A stretch of DNA of 64,000 nucleotides, from NCBI RefSeq assembly GCF_900100305.1, contig NZ_FNEY01000003.1:62001-126000 (forward strand). The letters run 5' to 3'. The notes beneath the pieces are model-generated. The model did no database searches. It had not been told where the DNA came from and worked only from the letters and a program-made list of their open reading frames with translations. How positions within the stretch are numbered: the stretch's first letter is position 1; the number at the start of each line of letters is the position of its first letter. Both the position numbers and the translations under genes were made by a program. Positions 32,788-40,410 of the stretch are shown here, in pieces. This DNA is from Paracidovorax citrulli (GTDB lineage Bacteria; Pseudomonadota; Gammaproteobacteria; Burkholderiales; Burkholderiaceae_C).

Positions 32788-34166
32788 CCCCCCGCAAGCA
32801 CTTCACGCCCCGCCCCTACCAGCAGTTGATCACGAACCACATCCTCACGCACGAGCGCTGCGCGATCTGGGCCGGTATGGGCATGGGCAAGACCTCCGGC
32901 ACGCTCAACGCCATCGATGCGCTGCTGCTCGCCGAGGACGATCCGGTGCTGGTGGTGGCGCCGCTGCGCGTGGCACGCACCACCTGGCCAGACGAGGTGA
33001 GGAAGTGGGAGCACCTGCGCGGCATCAACGTGGTGCCCATCGTGGGCGGCCAAGCCGAGCGGCTGCTGGCGCTGCGCACGCCGGCCCAGGTCTACACGAT
33101 CAACTACGAGAACCTGCCTTGGTTGGTGGAGCACTGGGGCGACCGGTGGCCCTACCGCACGGTGGTGCTGGACGAGGCCACGAAGGTGAAGGGCTTCCGG
33201 CTGAAGCAGGGCACGCAGCGCGCGAAGGCGCTCGCCCAGGTGGCGCACACTCACGTGCGCCGGCTGGTGCAGCTCACCGGCACGCCCAGCCCGAACGGCC
33301 TGCAGGACCTGTGGGGGCAGGCGTGGTTCATCGACCGCGGCCAGCGCCTGGGCCGCACCTACACCGCGTTCTCGCAGCGCTGGTTCCAGGCGTCGCACGA
33401 CGGCTACGGCAGCACGCCCCTCGCCCACGCGCAGAAGGAGATCCAGGACCTCATGCGCGACGTGTGCCTCACCGTGGACGCGAAGGACTGGTTCGACCTG
33501 CGCGAGCCGATCGTGAACACCATCCACGTGGACCTGCCAATGCAGGCCCGCAAGCACTACCGGGAAATGGAGAAGGCCATGTTCACCGAGATCGAGAGCC
33601 ACCAGGTGGAGGCGTTCAACGCGGCCGCGCGCACGATCAAATGCCTGCAGATCGCGAACGGCGCCGCCTACGTCGGCGAGGGCAGCGAGGACTGGAAGGA
33701 GCTACACGACGCCAAGCTGCAGGCGCTCGACAGCATCATCGAGGAAGCCGGCGGCGCGCCCGTGCTGGTGGCCTACCACTTCAAAAGCGACCTGGCACGG
33801 CTGCAGCGCGCGTACCCGGACGGCATCCACCTGTCATCGCACGCAGGGCTGCGCGCGGCCCAGGCCGGCAAGGGCCGCGTGTGGTTCGGCCACCCGGCGA
33901 GCATGGGGCACGGGGTGGACGGGCTGCAACAGCACTGCAACATCCTCGCGTTCTTCGGGCACTGGTGGACCCTGGAGGATCGGCTGCAAATGATCGAGCG
34001 GATCGGGCCCACTCGCCAGATGCAGGCCGGCCACGATCGCCCGGTGTTCATCCACAACATCGTGGCCCGCGACACGGTGGACGAGCTGGTCATGGCGCGG
34101 ATCGAGACGAAACGCGAAGTGCAGGACCTGCTGCTCGAAGCCATGAAGACGCGGAGGGCCAGCTGA
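32784..34166 (+). CDS. SNF2-type helicase (second copy)
   Basis: A 460-residue superfamily 2 ATPase. FTPRPYQQLITNHIL leads to Walker A GMGMGKT (31-37), motif II DEAT (129-132), motif III LTGTPSPNGLQDLW, and a C-terminal part with VWFGHPASMGHGVDGLQQHC and the arginine-finger-like IERIGPTRQ. It has the same domain layout as the helicase at 27.4 kb but weak resemblance, so they are not a recent duplication. With the VRR-NUC gene it forms a common phage module. Confidence 0.9.
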   Translation: MTPRKHFTPRPYQQLITNHILTHERCAIWAGMGMGKTSGTLNAIDALLLAEDDPVLVVAPLRVARTTWPDEVRKWEHLRGINVVPIVGGQAERLLALRTPAQVYTINYENLPWLVEHWGDRWPYRTVVLDEATKVKGFRLKQGTQRAKALAQVAHTHVRRLVQLTGTPSPNGLQDLWGQAWFIDRGQRLGRTYTAFSQRWFQASHDGYGSTPLAHAQKEIQDLMRDVCLTVDAKDWFDLREPIVNTIHVDLPMQARKHYREMEKAMFTEIESHQVEAFNAAARTIKCLQIANGAAYVGEGSEDWKELHDAKLQALDSIIEEAGGAPVLVAYHFKSDLARLQRAYPDGIHLSSHAGLRAAQAGKGRVWFGHPASMGHGVDGLQQHCNILAFFGHWWTLEDRLQMIERIGPTRQMQAGHDRPVFIHNIVARDTVDELVMARIETKREVQDLLLEAMKTRRAS

Positions 34167-34372
34167 TGGCGAACTTCGCCCTCTGGAGCCGGGAGAACCT
34201 CGAACGGCTGGCCGCCGACCTGACCGAAGAGAACGCCCAGCTGCGCGCAGCACTGGGCGCCTATCAGCAGGCGGCGGCCGGCCGGGCCATGGCCGCGTGC
34301 ACCTGCCCCACCGGCGACGGGTCGCTGCGGTGGCCCTGCCCTGTCCACCCGCCCGGGCGCAAAGCTGCCTGA
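34166..34372 (+). CDS. Small coiled-coil protein with CxC...C tail
   Basis: A 68-residue protein whose ATG shares one base with the helicase stop (TGATG). The N-terminal half is a helix (WSRENLERLAADLTEENAQL) and the C-terminal half has CTCPTGDGSLRWPCPVH, a possible zinc-binding loop. No family recognised. It ends the first half of the operon before a hairpin. Confidence 0.65.
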   Translation: MANFALWSRENLERLAADLTEENAQLRAALGAYQQAAAGRAMAACTCPTGDGSLRWPCPVHPPGRKAA

Positions 34373-34388
34373 CCCACCTCAACCCCAA

Positions 34389-34417
34389 GGCCCGCCGCCC
34401 ACAGCCGCGGGCCTTTT
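34389..34417 (+). terminator. Hairpin with U tract before PAPS-reductase-like gene
   Basis: GGCCCGC and GCGGGCC (34389-34413) form a 7-bp stem with an 11-base loop, followed by UUUU. It is placed between two early genes and shares the recurrent stem of this prophage. Confidence 0.6.
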
Positions 34418-34433
34418 CATTTCTGGAGCCGAC

Positions 34434-35288
34434 ATGAAACCACGCATCAACGCTTCGTTTAGCGGTGGGCGTTCCAGCGCGAAGATGTGCGAGATCTTGC
34501 AGCGCCGCTTCGGCGACACGCACGACATCGTCTACACCTTCGCCAACACGTCTTGGGAGCGTCAGGAGACGCTGGACTTCGCACACGCGGTGGACCGTTG
34601 GCTCGGGCTCGGTCTGATCTGGTTGGAGGCGGTCCCCCACCCTGGTCGGAAGTCTTGCACGCATCGCGTCGTAAGCTACGAGACAGCGGCTTGCGACGGA
34701 TCTGTTTTCGGCGAGGTCTCGGCGAAGTACGGCGTGCCGAATCATACTTTTTCGCATTGCACACGCGAGCTGAAGCAGAACCCCATCAAGTCCTATCTGC
34801 GCTCAATCGGTTGGGACAAAGGTTCGTATGAAACAGCCATTGGCATACGGGCGGACGAGCCGCGACGCGTGCGGCGTGAAGTCGCTGAGCGAGAGCGGAT
34901 CATCTACCCGCTCGTGGACATCGAGTCCGTCGATAAGCAGGACGTGCTGGATTTCTTCGAGCCGTTTCCCTGGGATCTGAAGATCGCCGAGCACCAGGGC
35001 AACTGCGTGGCCTGCTACAAAAAATCGGACGCCAAGCTGCTGCGGCTCTATCGAGAGGACCCGCGGAACTTCGACTTCCCCGTGCATCTGGATCAGCTCT
35101 ATCGAAACGTCGGCCCCAACAACGTTCCTGGCCCCAGAAAGATGTACCGCGGCTATCGCAGCGCATCGGAGCTGGTCGCCGAATTCGAAGCCGCCGGCCC
35201 GGGCTACCGCCCGCCCGTCACCGATGGCGGCTGCTCTGAATCGTGCGAGCTGTACGAGACCGAGCAGATGCAGCTCTTCCCCGCATGA
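34434..35288 (+). CDS. PAPS reductase-like (adenine nucleotide alpha hydrolase) protein
   Basis: A 284-residue protein of the PAPS reductase/ATP pyrophosphatase superfamily. The P-loop-like FSGGRSSAKM is at about 9-18, followed by YTFANTSWE. Cysteines include HCTREL and the family segment GNCVACYKKSDAKLLRLYRE, then CSESCELYE near the end. Relatives activate or transfer sulphur or adenylate (CysH, DndC, TtcA-like). In phages they are common but uncharacterised. The 5' half is less GC-rich than its neighbours. No other phosphorothioation gene is visible, so the role is open. Confidence 0.85.
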   Translation: MKPRINASFSGGRSSAKMCEILQRRFGDTHDIVYTFANTSWERQETLDFAHAVDRWLGLGLIWLEAVPHPGRKSCTHRVVSYETAACDGSVFGEVSAKYGVPNHTFSHCTRELKQNPIKSYLRSIGWDKGSYETAIGIRADEPRRVRREVAERERIIYPLVDIESVDKQDVLDFFEPFPWDLKIAEHQGNCVACYKKSDAKLLRLYREDPRNFDFPVHLDQLYRNVGPNNVPGPRKMYRGYRSASELVAEFEAAGPGYRPPVTDGGCSESCELYETEQMQLFPA

Positions 35289-35325
35289 CCCCGCCCCCAC
35301 AGGGCACACAACACAGGAGGCCGCA

Positions 35326-35640
35326 ATGGCCGAACACATGCATCACTGCAAAGTCAACGTCCTGAGCCCGCGCGCCATAGACGGCTCGGGATGGCCGATC
35401 GACATGGGATCCGCTTGCGACAAATGCCAGGGCTGCGACAACCGGCAGGGGGAGATCGGCCTTGCAGGTGGCGCGCGCCTGATCGGCGCAGGCAATGACC
35501 TGCAGCTCGAATGGCCGTGCCCAGGCTGCGGCCGCCCCGTAGTGGAGGACACCACCGCATTGACCTCCCATGCCGACGCCGAGCGCATCGCTCGAGACCC
35601 CCTGGGGAACTGCTGCCGCCGTCGTATTGCCAACACCTGA
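35326..35640 (+). CDS. Zinc-ribbon hypothetical protein
   Basis: A 104-residue protein with a perfect AGGAGG ribosome site. Cysteine pairs CDKCQGC and CPGCG, plus a late CC, suggest a zinc ribbon or treble clef. It starts MAEHMHHCKVNVLSPRAIDG. No family recognised. It is the first of several small Cys-rich genes in the right part of the early operon. Confidence 0.7.
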   Translation: MAEHMHHCKVNVLSPRAIDGSGWPIDMGSACDKCQGCDNRQGEIGLAGGARLIGAGNDLQLEWPCPGCGRPVVEDTTALTSHADAERIARDPLGNCCRRRIANT

Positions 35641-35649
35641 AGGATCACC

Positions 35650-35874
35650 ATGACCGAGAACACCATCACCACCGACCACACCGCCGCCCGCACCACCTGG
35701 GTGGAGCAATGCGCAGCCCGATTCATTTTCCGGGGTGGCCTCGATGCCGCCGGGGCGACGGACTTCGCGGAAGCCTGCGCCGAGCAAGAGGCCGACATCA
35801 ACGGCCCGGACCCAGCCGAATGGGAGAAGCCGGAAGACGTCGCCGACGAAGACATGAGCTGCTGGGGAGAATGA
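35650..35874 (+). CDS. Small acidic hypothetical protein
   Basis: A 74-residue acidic protein starting MTENTITTDHTAARTTWVEQ. The middle has a helix (AARFIFRGGLDAAGATDFAE) and the C-terminus is very acidic (KPEDVADEDMSCWGE). It overlaps the next gene by ATGA. Similar short acidic genes precede Lar-like zinc proteins in other phages; no function is assigned. Confidence 0.6.
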   Translation: MTENTITTDHTAARTTWVEQCAARFIFRGGLDAAGATDFAEACAEQEADINGPDPAEWEKPEDVADEDMSCWGE

Positions 35875-37325
35875 GCATGGACACCAACACCACGGCCGCC
35901 AGCGGGGCGGCACAATCCGAGGCCCTGCGCCTGGCCGCGATCGTGAATAGCGATGGGTACATCACCAACATCGAACGCAGACAGATCGCCGCAGAGCTGC
36001 GCCGCCAGCATGCCCTCGCCACCGCAGCCCCGGCCGCCAAGGAGGCCGCAGGCACCGTGTACGCGGAAGTGCGCCAGTGCAGCGTGTGCGACCACATCGG
36101 CATCAACGACGCGACCAACACATCGGCATGCACGCACTGCGACTGGCATGGTCCATCGCCCACCGAAGACCTCTGCCCTGGATGTGGCCAGATGGGCTCG
36201 ATGACGATGGCGTGCCCGGAATGCGGACACCGAACTCACTTCCTCGTGAATGCCGACCTACCGGTAACGCATCCCCGGGCGGCCGCCCAGGAGGCCGAGC
36301 CCGTCCTGGATGAATCCGAGGCAGAAGACCTCGCCCGTAGCGCGTTCGAGACCACCATGTCCTACGGCGTGGATTTCGACGCCTTCCGGCGCCTCGCCAT
36401 GGAGGTCCGCCGCCGCTGCTCTGCTCCGCGCCCCCAGGAGGATGCGGGAGCAGTGCGCGCAGTGTTGGAGCAGCTTGAGCGCGCCAATGACGACCTCTGC
36501 GCCCTGCGCACCCAAGAGCAGTACCTGTCGATGATCGACTCAGGGCAGCAAGAGGCCCTCGAAGCGCTCGACGACGCCCGACGTGCAGCCAGAGCAGCGC
36601 TCGCCGCAGCGCCCCAGACGCCCGCCGCACCCAACGCCGCGGCAGCACCTGGCGCTGGTGATCTGCTCGCCCGTTCCTGGATGGTCCGCCTGGGCGCAGA
36701 TGGATCCGTCCCGGCGCCCACCGCAGGGGCAGCGCCAACGGATGCGGACACCGTGGACGTGGTGGGCGTTCGTGCAAGCGGCGAGCACGTCAACCTCGGC
36801 AAGATGCCAATGCCGCCCACCATGAAAGCCCGGGACATCGCAACGTCGCAGTTCGGGGGCTTCCAGGACGGGGATGGCTCCGACGCAGAGATGTGCTTTG
36901 GAGCCCTGGAGGAATTGTTGGCATGGCTCATCGCGCAGGGCTGGGGTGCCGCTGCCCCCGCTCAGGAGGCAGAACTGCGCGCAGAGGTTGACCGCCTCAA
37001 CGCGATCATCAACACGCCGCAGGCAGATGACTTTCTCCGCGCCGTCAGCACCGAGGCAGAGCACCAACGCCAGCGCTGGCCTAGCGAGCACGACGAAGGC
37101 AAGACCCCCGCGGACTGGTTCTGGCTGGTTGGCTACCTGGCGGGGAAGGCGCTCCACGCCCACGCGGCGGGTAATGCCGAGAAGGCAGAGCACCACATCA
37201 TCACCACGGCCGCCGCCCTCGCGAATTGGCATCTCGCCGTGTTCGGGAAAACGAACATGCGGCCCGGGATCGACGCCGCCCGCGCTCAGGAGGCAGAGGA
37301 CGCGGAAAAAGGTGGTCCGGTATGA
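35871..37325 (+). CDS. Multidomain phage protein with zinc ribbons
   Basis: A 484-residue protein. Residues about 55-130 carry three CxxC zinc pairs (CSVCDH, CTHCDW, CPGCGQ, CPECGH), like Lar-type restriction alleviation ribbons. The middle is Ala-rich with helices. The C-terminal 90 residues (AEHQRQRWPSEHDEGKTPAD, then WLVGYLAGKALHAHAAGNAE and AALANWHLAVFG) form a domain found at the end of many phage proteins. The start could be 35871 or the ATG at 35877. Function unknown. Confidence 0.7.
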   Translation: MSMDTNTTAASGAAQSEALRLAAIVNSDGYITNIERRQIAAELRRQHALATAAPAAKEAAGTVYAEVRQCSVCDHIGINDATNTSACTHCDWHGPSPTEDLCPGCGQMGSMTMACPECGHRTHFLVNADLPVTHPRAAAQEAEPVLDESEAEDLARSAFETTMSYGVDFDAFRRLAMEVRRRCSAPRPQEDAGAVRAVLEQLERANDDLCALRTQEQYLSMIDSGQQEALEALDDARRAARAALAAAPQTPAAPNAAAAPGAGDLLARSWMVRLGADGSVPAPTAGAAPTDADTVDVVGVRASGEHVNLGKMPMPPTMKARDIATSQFGGFQDGDGSDAEMCFGALEELLAWLIAQGWGAAAPAQEAELRAEVDRLNAIINTPQADDFLRAVSTEAEHQRQRWPSEHDEGKTPADWFWLVGYLAGKALHAHAAGNAEKAEHHIITTAAALANWHLAVFGKTNMRPGIDAARAQEAEDAEKGGPV

Positions 37326-37570
37326 CGCTGCGCATAACCAACCGCTGCCCCAAATGCAAGGGCGGCACCTTCGAGATCACTACCCAGGTGGCGGTGCACA
37401 CCTCCCGTACTTTCGTGGATGGCCGGCAAACCGCGGGCCCATATGAGTGCTCGATGCACAGCGATCTCAGTTCGCACGGCCATTGCGAGTGCGGACACCA
37501 ATGGCGTCTTCGCGATCCTCACCTGGACTACATCGACGCCGCCCGCGCGCGGCAGGAAGGCGGCGCGTGA
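37322..37570 (+). CDS. Small zinc-ribbon protein
   Basis: An 82-residue protein starting MTLRITNRCPKCKGGTFEIT. Cysteine pairs CPKC and CECG with His suggest a zinc ribbon of the Ogr/Delta or Lar kind. The tail HLDYIDAARARQEGGA is helical. It overlaps the previous gene by ATGA and the next by GTGA. A transcription-factor role is possible but not shown. Confidence 0.7.
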   Translation: MTLRITNRCPKCKGGTFEITTQVAVHTSRTFVDGRQTAGPYECSMHSDLSSHGHCECGHQWRLRDPHLDYIDAARARQEGGA

Positions 37571-37761
37571 AGAGCCCCACAAAGGGCCGCCCTCGCCTCA
37601 CCTTCGCTGACCTCGCGCAGATCCGGTGCATGGTCTGCGACAGGGAAAAGCCCGCCGAGGGCGCCCGCCCCTTCCGGGCCCACAGCGTTTGCGCGGACTG
37701 CGTGCGCCAGGTCAACCAGCGCGCGGCGGCCCGGGCCAGCGCAGCGAACCAGGCCCCCTGA
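37567..37761 (+). CDS. Small zinc-finger protein, last gene of early operon
   Basis: A 64-residue protein with a GTG start overlapping the previous stop. CMVC and CADC pairs (about 21-24 and 43-46) form one zinc site; flanks are basic. It starts MKSPTKGRPRLTFADLAQIR. It ends 43 bp before the reverse DUF3606 gene. No family recognised. Confidence 0.6.
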   Translation: MKSPTKGRPRLTFADLAQIRCMVCDREKPAEGARPFRAHSVCADCVRQVNQRAAARASAANQAP

Positions 37762-37804
37762 TCCGCCGCTCCGGAGAGGCACCCGGGATCAAACGCGTGT
37801 CGGC

Positions 37805-37981
37805 CTATTTGCCGAGGTGGCGCCGCACGTCAGCCACCATGACTCCTACTGCTTTCACAGCGGCTCGAAGCTGTGCTTCGGAACACCCGAACTCCTTGGT
37901 CCAGTAAGTCACTTCCCACGGTTCGTTCACATTGATACGGCTCCGGTCCTGTGGACCGCGGTTTCTCAGGTCATCTGCCAT
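37805..37981 (-). CDS. DUF3606 protein
   Basis: A 58-residue protein starting MADDLRNRGPQDRSRINVNE, with a GAGGAG ribosome site. The order RINVNEPWEVTYWTKEFGCS and QLRAAVKAVGVMVADVRRHL is the DUF3606 signature, a small family widespread in bacteria with unknown function. It is the only gene in this arm running leftward, so it has its own transcription and is a candidate lysogen-expressed moron. Confidence 0.85.
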   Translation of the reverse strand: MADDLRNRGPQDRSRINVNEPWEVTYWTKEFGCSEAQLRAAVKAVGVMVADVRRHLGK

Positions 37982-38066
37982 CTTTTCTTCTCCTCGGGAA
38001 ACAGCTCCCAGGTCCATTGGAAAGAAGACGGCTCAACAGTACAACAGGGAATTCCCCAGCCAACCC

Positions 38067-38089
38067 GCCCGCCACCTCGGCGGGCTTTT
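38067..38089 (+). terminator. Terminator before excisionase-integrase pair
   Basis: GCCCGCC-ACCTC-GGCGGGC followed by UUUU, ending 17 bp upstream of the DUF4224 start. It separates the integration genes from upstream transcription. Confidence 0.7.
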
Positions 38090-38106
38090 CATTTTCAGGA
38101 GGTCAC

Positions 38107-38334
38107 ATGTCCATTACGCTGAGCCAGGACGAGCTGGCCAACATCACCGGGTACAAGCGCGCGGCGGACCAACTGGCCGAGCTGCGCCGTCAGGGATTTT
38201 TCCGCGCCCGCCGCTCGCCAACCACCGGCGACGTGATCCTGGAGCGCGCCCACTATGATGCCGTCTGCGCGGCAGCCCGGGCGCCCACTGCGGCCGCGCG
38301 CGGCCCCGTCGTGCGGAGGCTCCAGGCCGTATGA
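38107..38334 (+). CDS. DUF4224 protein, probable excisionase
   Basis: A 75-residue protein with a strong AGGAGGT ribosome site. MSITLSQDELANITGYKRAA and AELRRQGFFRARRSPTTGDV match DUF4224, a helix-turn-helix family that usually sits directly before phage integrases. The stop overlaps the integrase start by ATGA. It probably acts as recombination directionality factor; this is inferred from position and fold. Confidence 0.8.
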   Translation: MSITLSQDELANITGYKRAADQLAELRRQGFFRARRSPTTGDVILERAHYDAVCAAARAPTAAARGPVVRRLQAV

Positions 38335-39356
38335 GCAAGCGACGAGACCTGCCCAAGCGGGTGCAGGAAAAGCACGGCGCCTACTACCACGTCAAGGCCG
38401 AGGGCTCGAAGCGGATTTGGACGCGGCTGTCGGCCGTGCGCGACGGCCTGCCGGCCATGTACAGGGCGCTTGCGGACGTCGAAGCGCGCGACGTTCTGGA
38501 CGACTCGATGCCGCGGCTCATCCAGGACTGGCTCCGGGACGTGAGCAGTCGGCGGACGAAGAAGACCCAGGCCAACGACGCCTACCAGACCCGGAACATC
38601 GCTCGGGCCTTCGCCGAGTTCCGGGCGCCCCAGATCAGGGCGCCGCATATTGTCGAGTTCTTGCAGGAGTTCCGCGACAAGCCCCGGTCGCACAACGCTC
38701 ACCGAAGCATGATCCGGGAGCTGATGCGGTACGCGGAGGAGCGCGGCTTCCGCGAGCCGGGGACCAACCCTGTGGACAGCCTGCGTGTGATGAAGACCCC
38801 GCCGCGGCGCCGGTACATCACCGACTCGGAGCTGAGGCGCATCAAGGTCGGGATCTGCTACGGCAAGGACGGCAAGCGGACACCCTCGGGCCCGATGATC
38901 TGTTGCCTGGTCGAGATGGCCTACCTGACGGGCCAGCGCGCGAGCGATCTGCTGTCGATGGAGTGGTCAGAGATCGGCAAGGCCGGCATCCTGTTTCAGC
39001 CCGGCAAGACGCTGGCCAGCACAGGCGTGGCGGTCATGATCGGCTGGACGCCACGCCTCGAGCGGCTGGTGGCCAGGCTGCGAGCGTTCGGGCATATCAA
39101 CGGCCAGCACGTCTTCTGCAAGCAGGATGGCTCGCGGTACACCTACTCGGGCGCCAGCACGGCCTGGAAGCGAGGCCTTGCACGCGCCGGCATCCCGGAC
39201 ACCCAATTCCGGGACCTGCGCGCCAAGGCGCTGACGGACGTAGACGCTCAACGGGGAATTGTGGAGGCGCAGCGGATGGGCGCTCACTCGACCCAGGCGC
39301 AGACCGCCGACTACGTGCGCCACAAGAGCGCGATCAAGACCTCGGCGACACGCTGA
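38331..39356 (+). CDS. int: Tyrosine-type phage integrase
   Basis: A 341-residue tyrosine recombinase. The N-terminal arm and core-binding domains cover about 1-150. The catalytic domain has Arg203 (TGQRASDLL), a box II FRDLR with Arg297 in which the usual His of HxxR is Arg294, His319 (MGAHST) and nucleophile Tyr328 (TADYVR). The FRDLRAKA form is seen in other phage integrases. It recombines attP with the adjacent tRNA-Pro gene. It ends 80 bp from the tRNA 3' end. Confidence 0.95.
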   Translation: MSKRRDLPKRVQEKHGAYYHVKAEGSKRIWTRLSAVRDGLPAMYRALADVEARDVLDDSMPRLIQDWLRDVSSRRTKKTQANDAYQTRNIARAFAEFRAPQIRAPHIVEFLQEFRDKPRSHNAHRSMIRELMRYAEERGFREPGTNPVDSLRVMKTPPRRRYITDSELRRIKVGICYGKDGKRTPSGPMICCLVEMAYLTGQRASDLLSMEWSEIGKAGILFQPGKTLASTGVAVMIGWTPRLERLVARLRAFGHINGQHVFCKQDGSRYTYSGASTAWKRGLARAGIPDTQFRDLRAKALTDVDAQRGIVEAQRMGAHSTQAQTADYVRHKSAIKTSATR

Positions 39357-39396
39357 CTGGGCATGCCCGTTAGACAGGTGCGATTCTGTAAGACAA

Positions 39397-39427
39397 AAGG
39401 GGCTAGGCCTTTTGGACCTAACCCCTT
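39397..39427 (-). terminator. Terminator after tRNA-Pro
   Basis: AAGGGG(C/T)TAGG and CCTA(A/G)CCCCTT form an 11-bp stem with one wobble. On the minus strand it is followed by UUUGUCUU. It ends the tRNA transcript and also faces the integrase gene from the right. Being left of the tRNA it is phage-derived, replacing the host's original terminator. Confidence 0.75.
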
Positions 39428-39435
39428 GATATCAA

Positions 39436-39512
39436 TGGTCGGAGCGGCGGGATTCGAACTCGCGACCCTCTGCTCCCAAAGCAGATGCGCTACCAGGCTG
39501 CGCTACGCTCCG
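39436..39512 (-). tRNA. tRNA-Pro (anticodon TGG), prophage insertion site
   Basis: The 77-base gene begins CGGAGCG and ends CGCTCCG-A-CCA, so the acceptor stem is perfect and the CCA is encoded. The anticodon arm is TCTGC-TTTGGGA-GCAGA with anticodon TGG. The T arm has GTTCGAATC. The 3' end faces the prophage, so the phage core sequence must restore the 3' part of the gene. Confidence 0.95.
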
Positions 39513-39612
39513 ACAACTGGCATTCTAACCCGCCTGGAAGCCCATTCCTGGCTGGCAAGCCGATTCCAGAAGATTATTTGCACGCGGGGAAACCGCTGCC
39601 CCGCGGAAAAGC

Positions 39613-39870
39613 TCAACGGGATCCGGAAGACGACGGGCCCGGGCCGCGGCCAGGCAGATGGCGGAAGGTGATGCGGCCCTTGGTCAGGTCGTAGGGCGAC
39701 ATTTCCAGAGACACCTTGTCGCCCGCCAGGATGCGGATGTGGTGCTTGCGCATTTTGCCGCCGGTATAGGCGATCAGTTGATGCCCGTTGTCCAGCGTGA
39801 CACGAAACCGCGAATCCGGCAGCACTTCCGTCACGGAGCCCTGCATTTCGATGAGTTCTTCTTTAGCCAT
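39613..39870 (-). CDS. infA: Translation initiation factor IF-1
   Basis: An 85-residue S1-like OB-fold protein. [53 protein letters not shown] and [14 protein letters not shown] are all IF-1 signatures. It binds the ribosomal A site during initiation. It is 13 residues longer than the 72-residue E. coli protein, with a Gly/Pro/Ser/Arg tail, as in the second IF-1 copy of Burkholderiales. Whether another infA lies in a ribosomal operon cannot be seen here. Confidence 0.95.
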   Translation of the reverse strand: MAKEELIEMQGSVTEVLPDSRFRVTLDNGHQLIAYTGGKMRKHHIRILAGDKVSLEMSPYDLTKGRITFRHLPGRGPGPSSSGSR

Positions 39871-40410
39871 GGTTCAACTAGAAATTAAAAATCCGGACCG
39901 GTACGACAGCAGGTTCCGGGCATGCATAACAGACGGGAAATCCAGGCGCGGGCTGCCGGGTGGCGATGCAAACGCAAGCGCTTCGTTACGTCTAGGCCTG
40001 AGCAGGAGTGCCAGAATGAACGCCGCACGGCGGAGCATGGGAAGCGGCCGTCGCCGCCGATTATCGTTTTTCGGCGCGTGTAGCCTGAGCGGCCCCCGGC
40101 GCAAAACCTGTCAATTGTACCGCGCGATGCGCAGGGCCCGCGTGGCGTTGCCCAAACGCGGCGGCGGGCATTCCGGCAGCAGGAAGGCGGCTCCCCCGCC
40201 CTCGCCGGAACCGCGCCATCCCGGCCACTGTCCACAGGTGGGGGGCCTGGCAGGAAATAAAAGGCCTGGGCCGCCGCGGTCTCCTGCCCGGCAGTAACGC
40301 CCCCGCAAGGAATGGAGCATGCCGCGCCGGCAGCGCCTTGCGGAAGGATACTGGCATCCGGCCGGTGGACAGGGCCTAGAATGGCCGGCCCTTTCGCCGC
40401 AGGAGCCTCC
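39871..40410. other. Intergenic region between infA and psd
   Basis: About 540 bp with no ORF I accept. Several frames are open on both strands but are Arg/Pro-rich and lack ribosome sites. It should hold the divergent promoters of infA (leftward) and psd (rightward); I do not see clear boxes. Confidence 0.5.

Larger units (their letters stand above)
1..39480. mobile_element. HK97-like temperate prophage, right part
   Basis: A contiguous block of phage genes runs from the left window edge to a tRNA-Pro gene. It contains terminase, portal, ClpP-like protease, HK97-type capsid, tail genes, a CI/Cro switch, a replication module and a tyrosine integrase. The integrase ends 80 bp from the 3' end of the tRNA, which is the usual layout for integration into a tRNA gene. 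The right attachment core must therefore lie somewhere in about 39436-39480. The left end is outside the window, so the duplicated core cannot be read. Tail length genes (long tape measure, GT-type chaperone, no sheath gene seen) suggest a siphovirus. Confidence 0.95.

Noticed and set aside
39874-40104. 76-residue frame upstream of infA
   Set aside because: No ribosome site, and Arg-rich composition like noise in the infA-psd gap.
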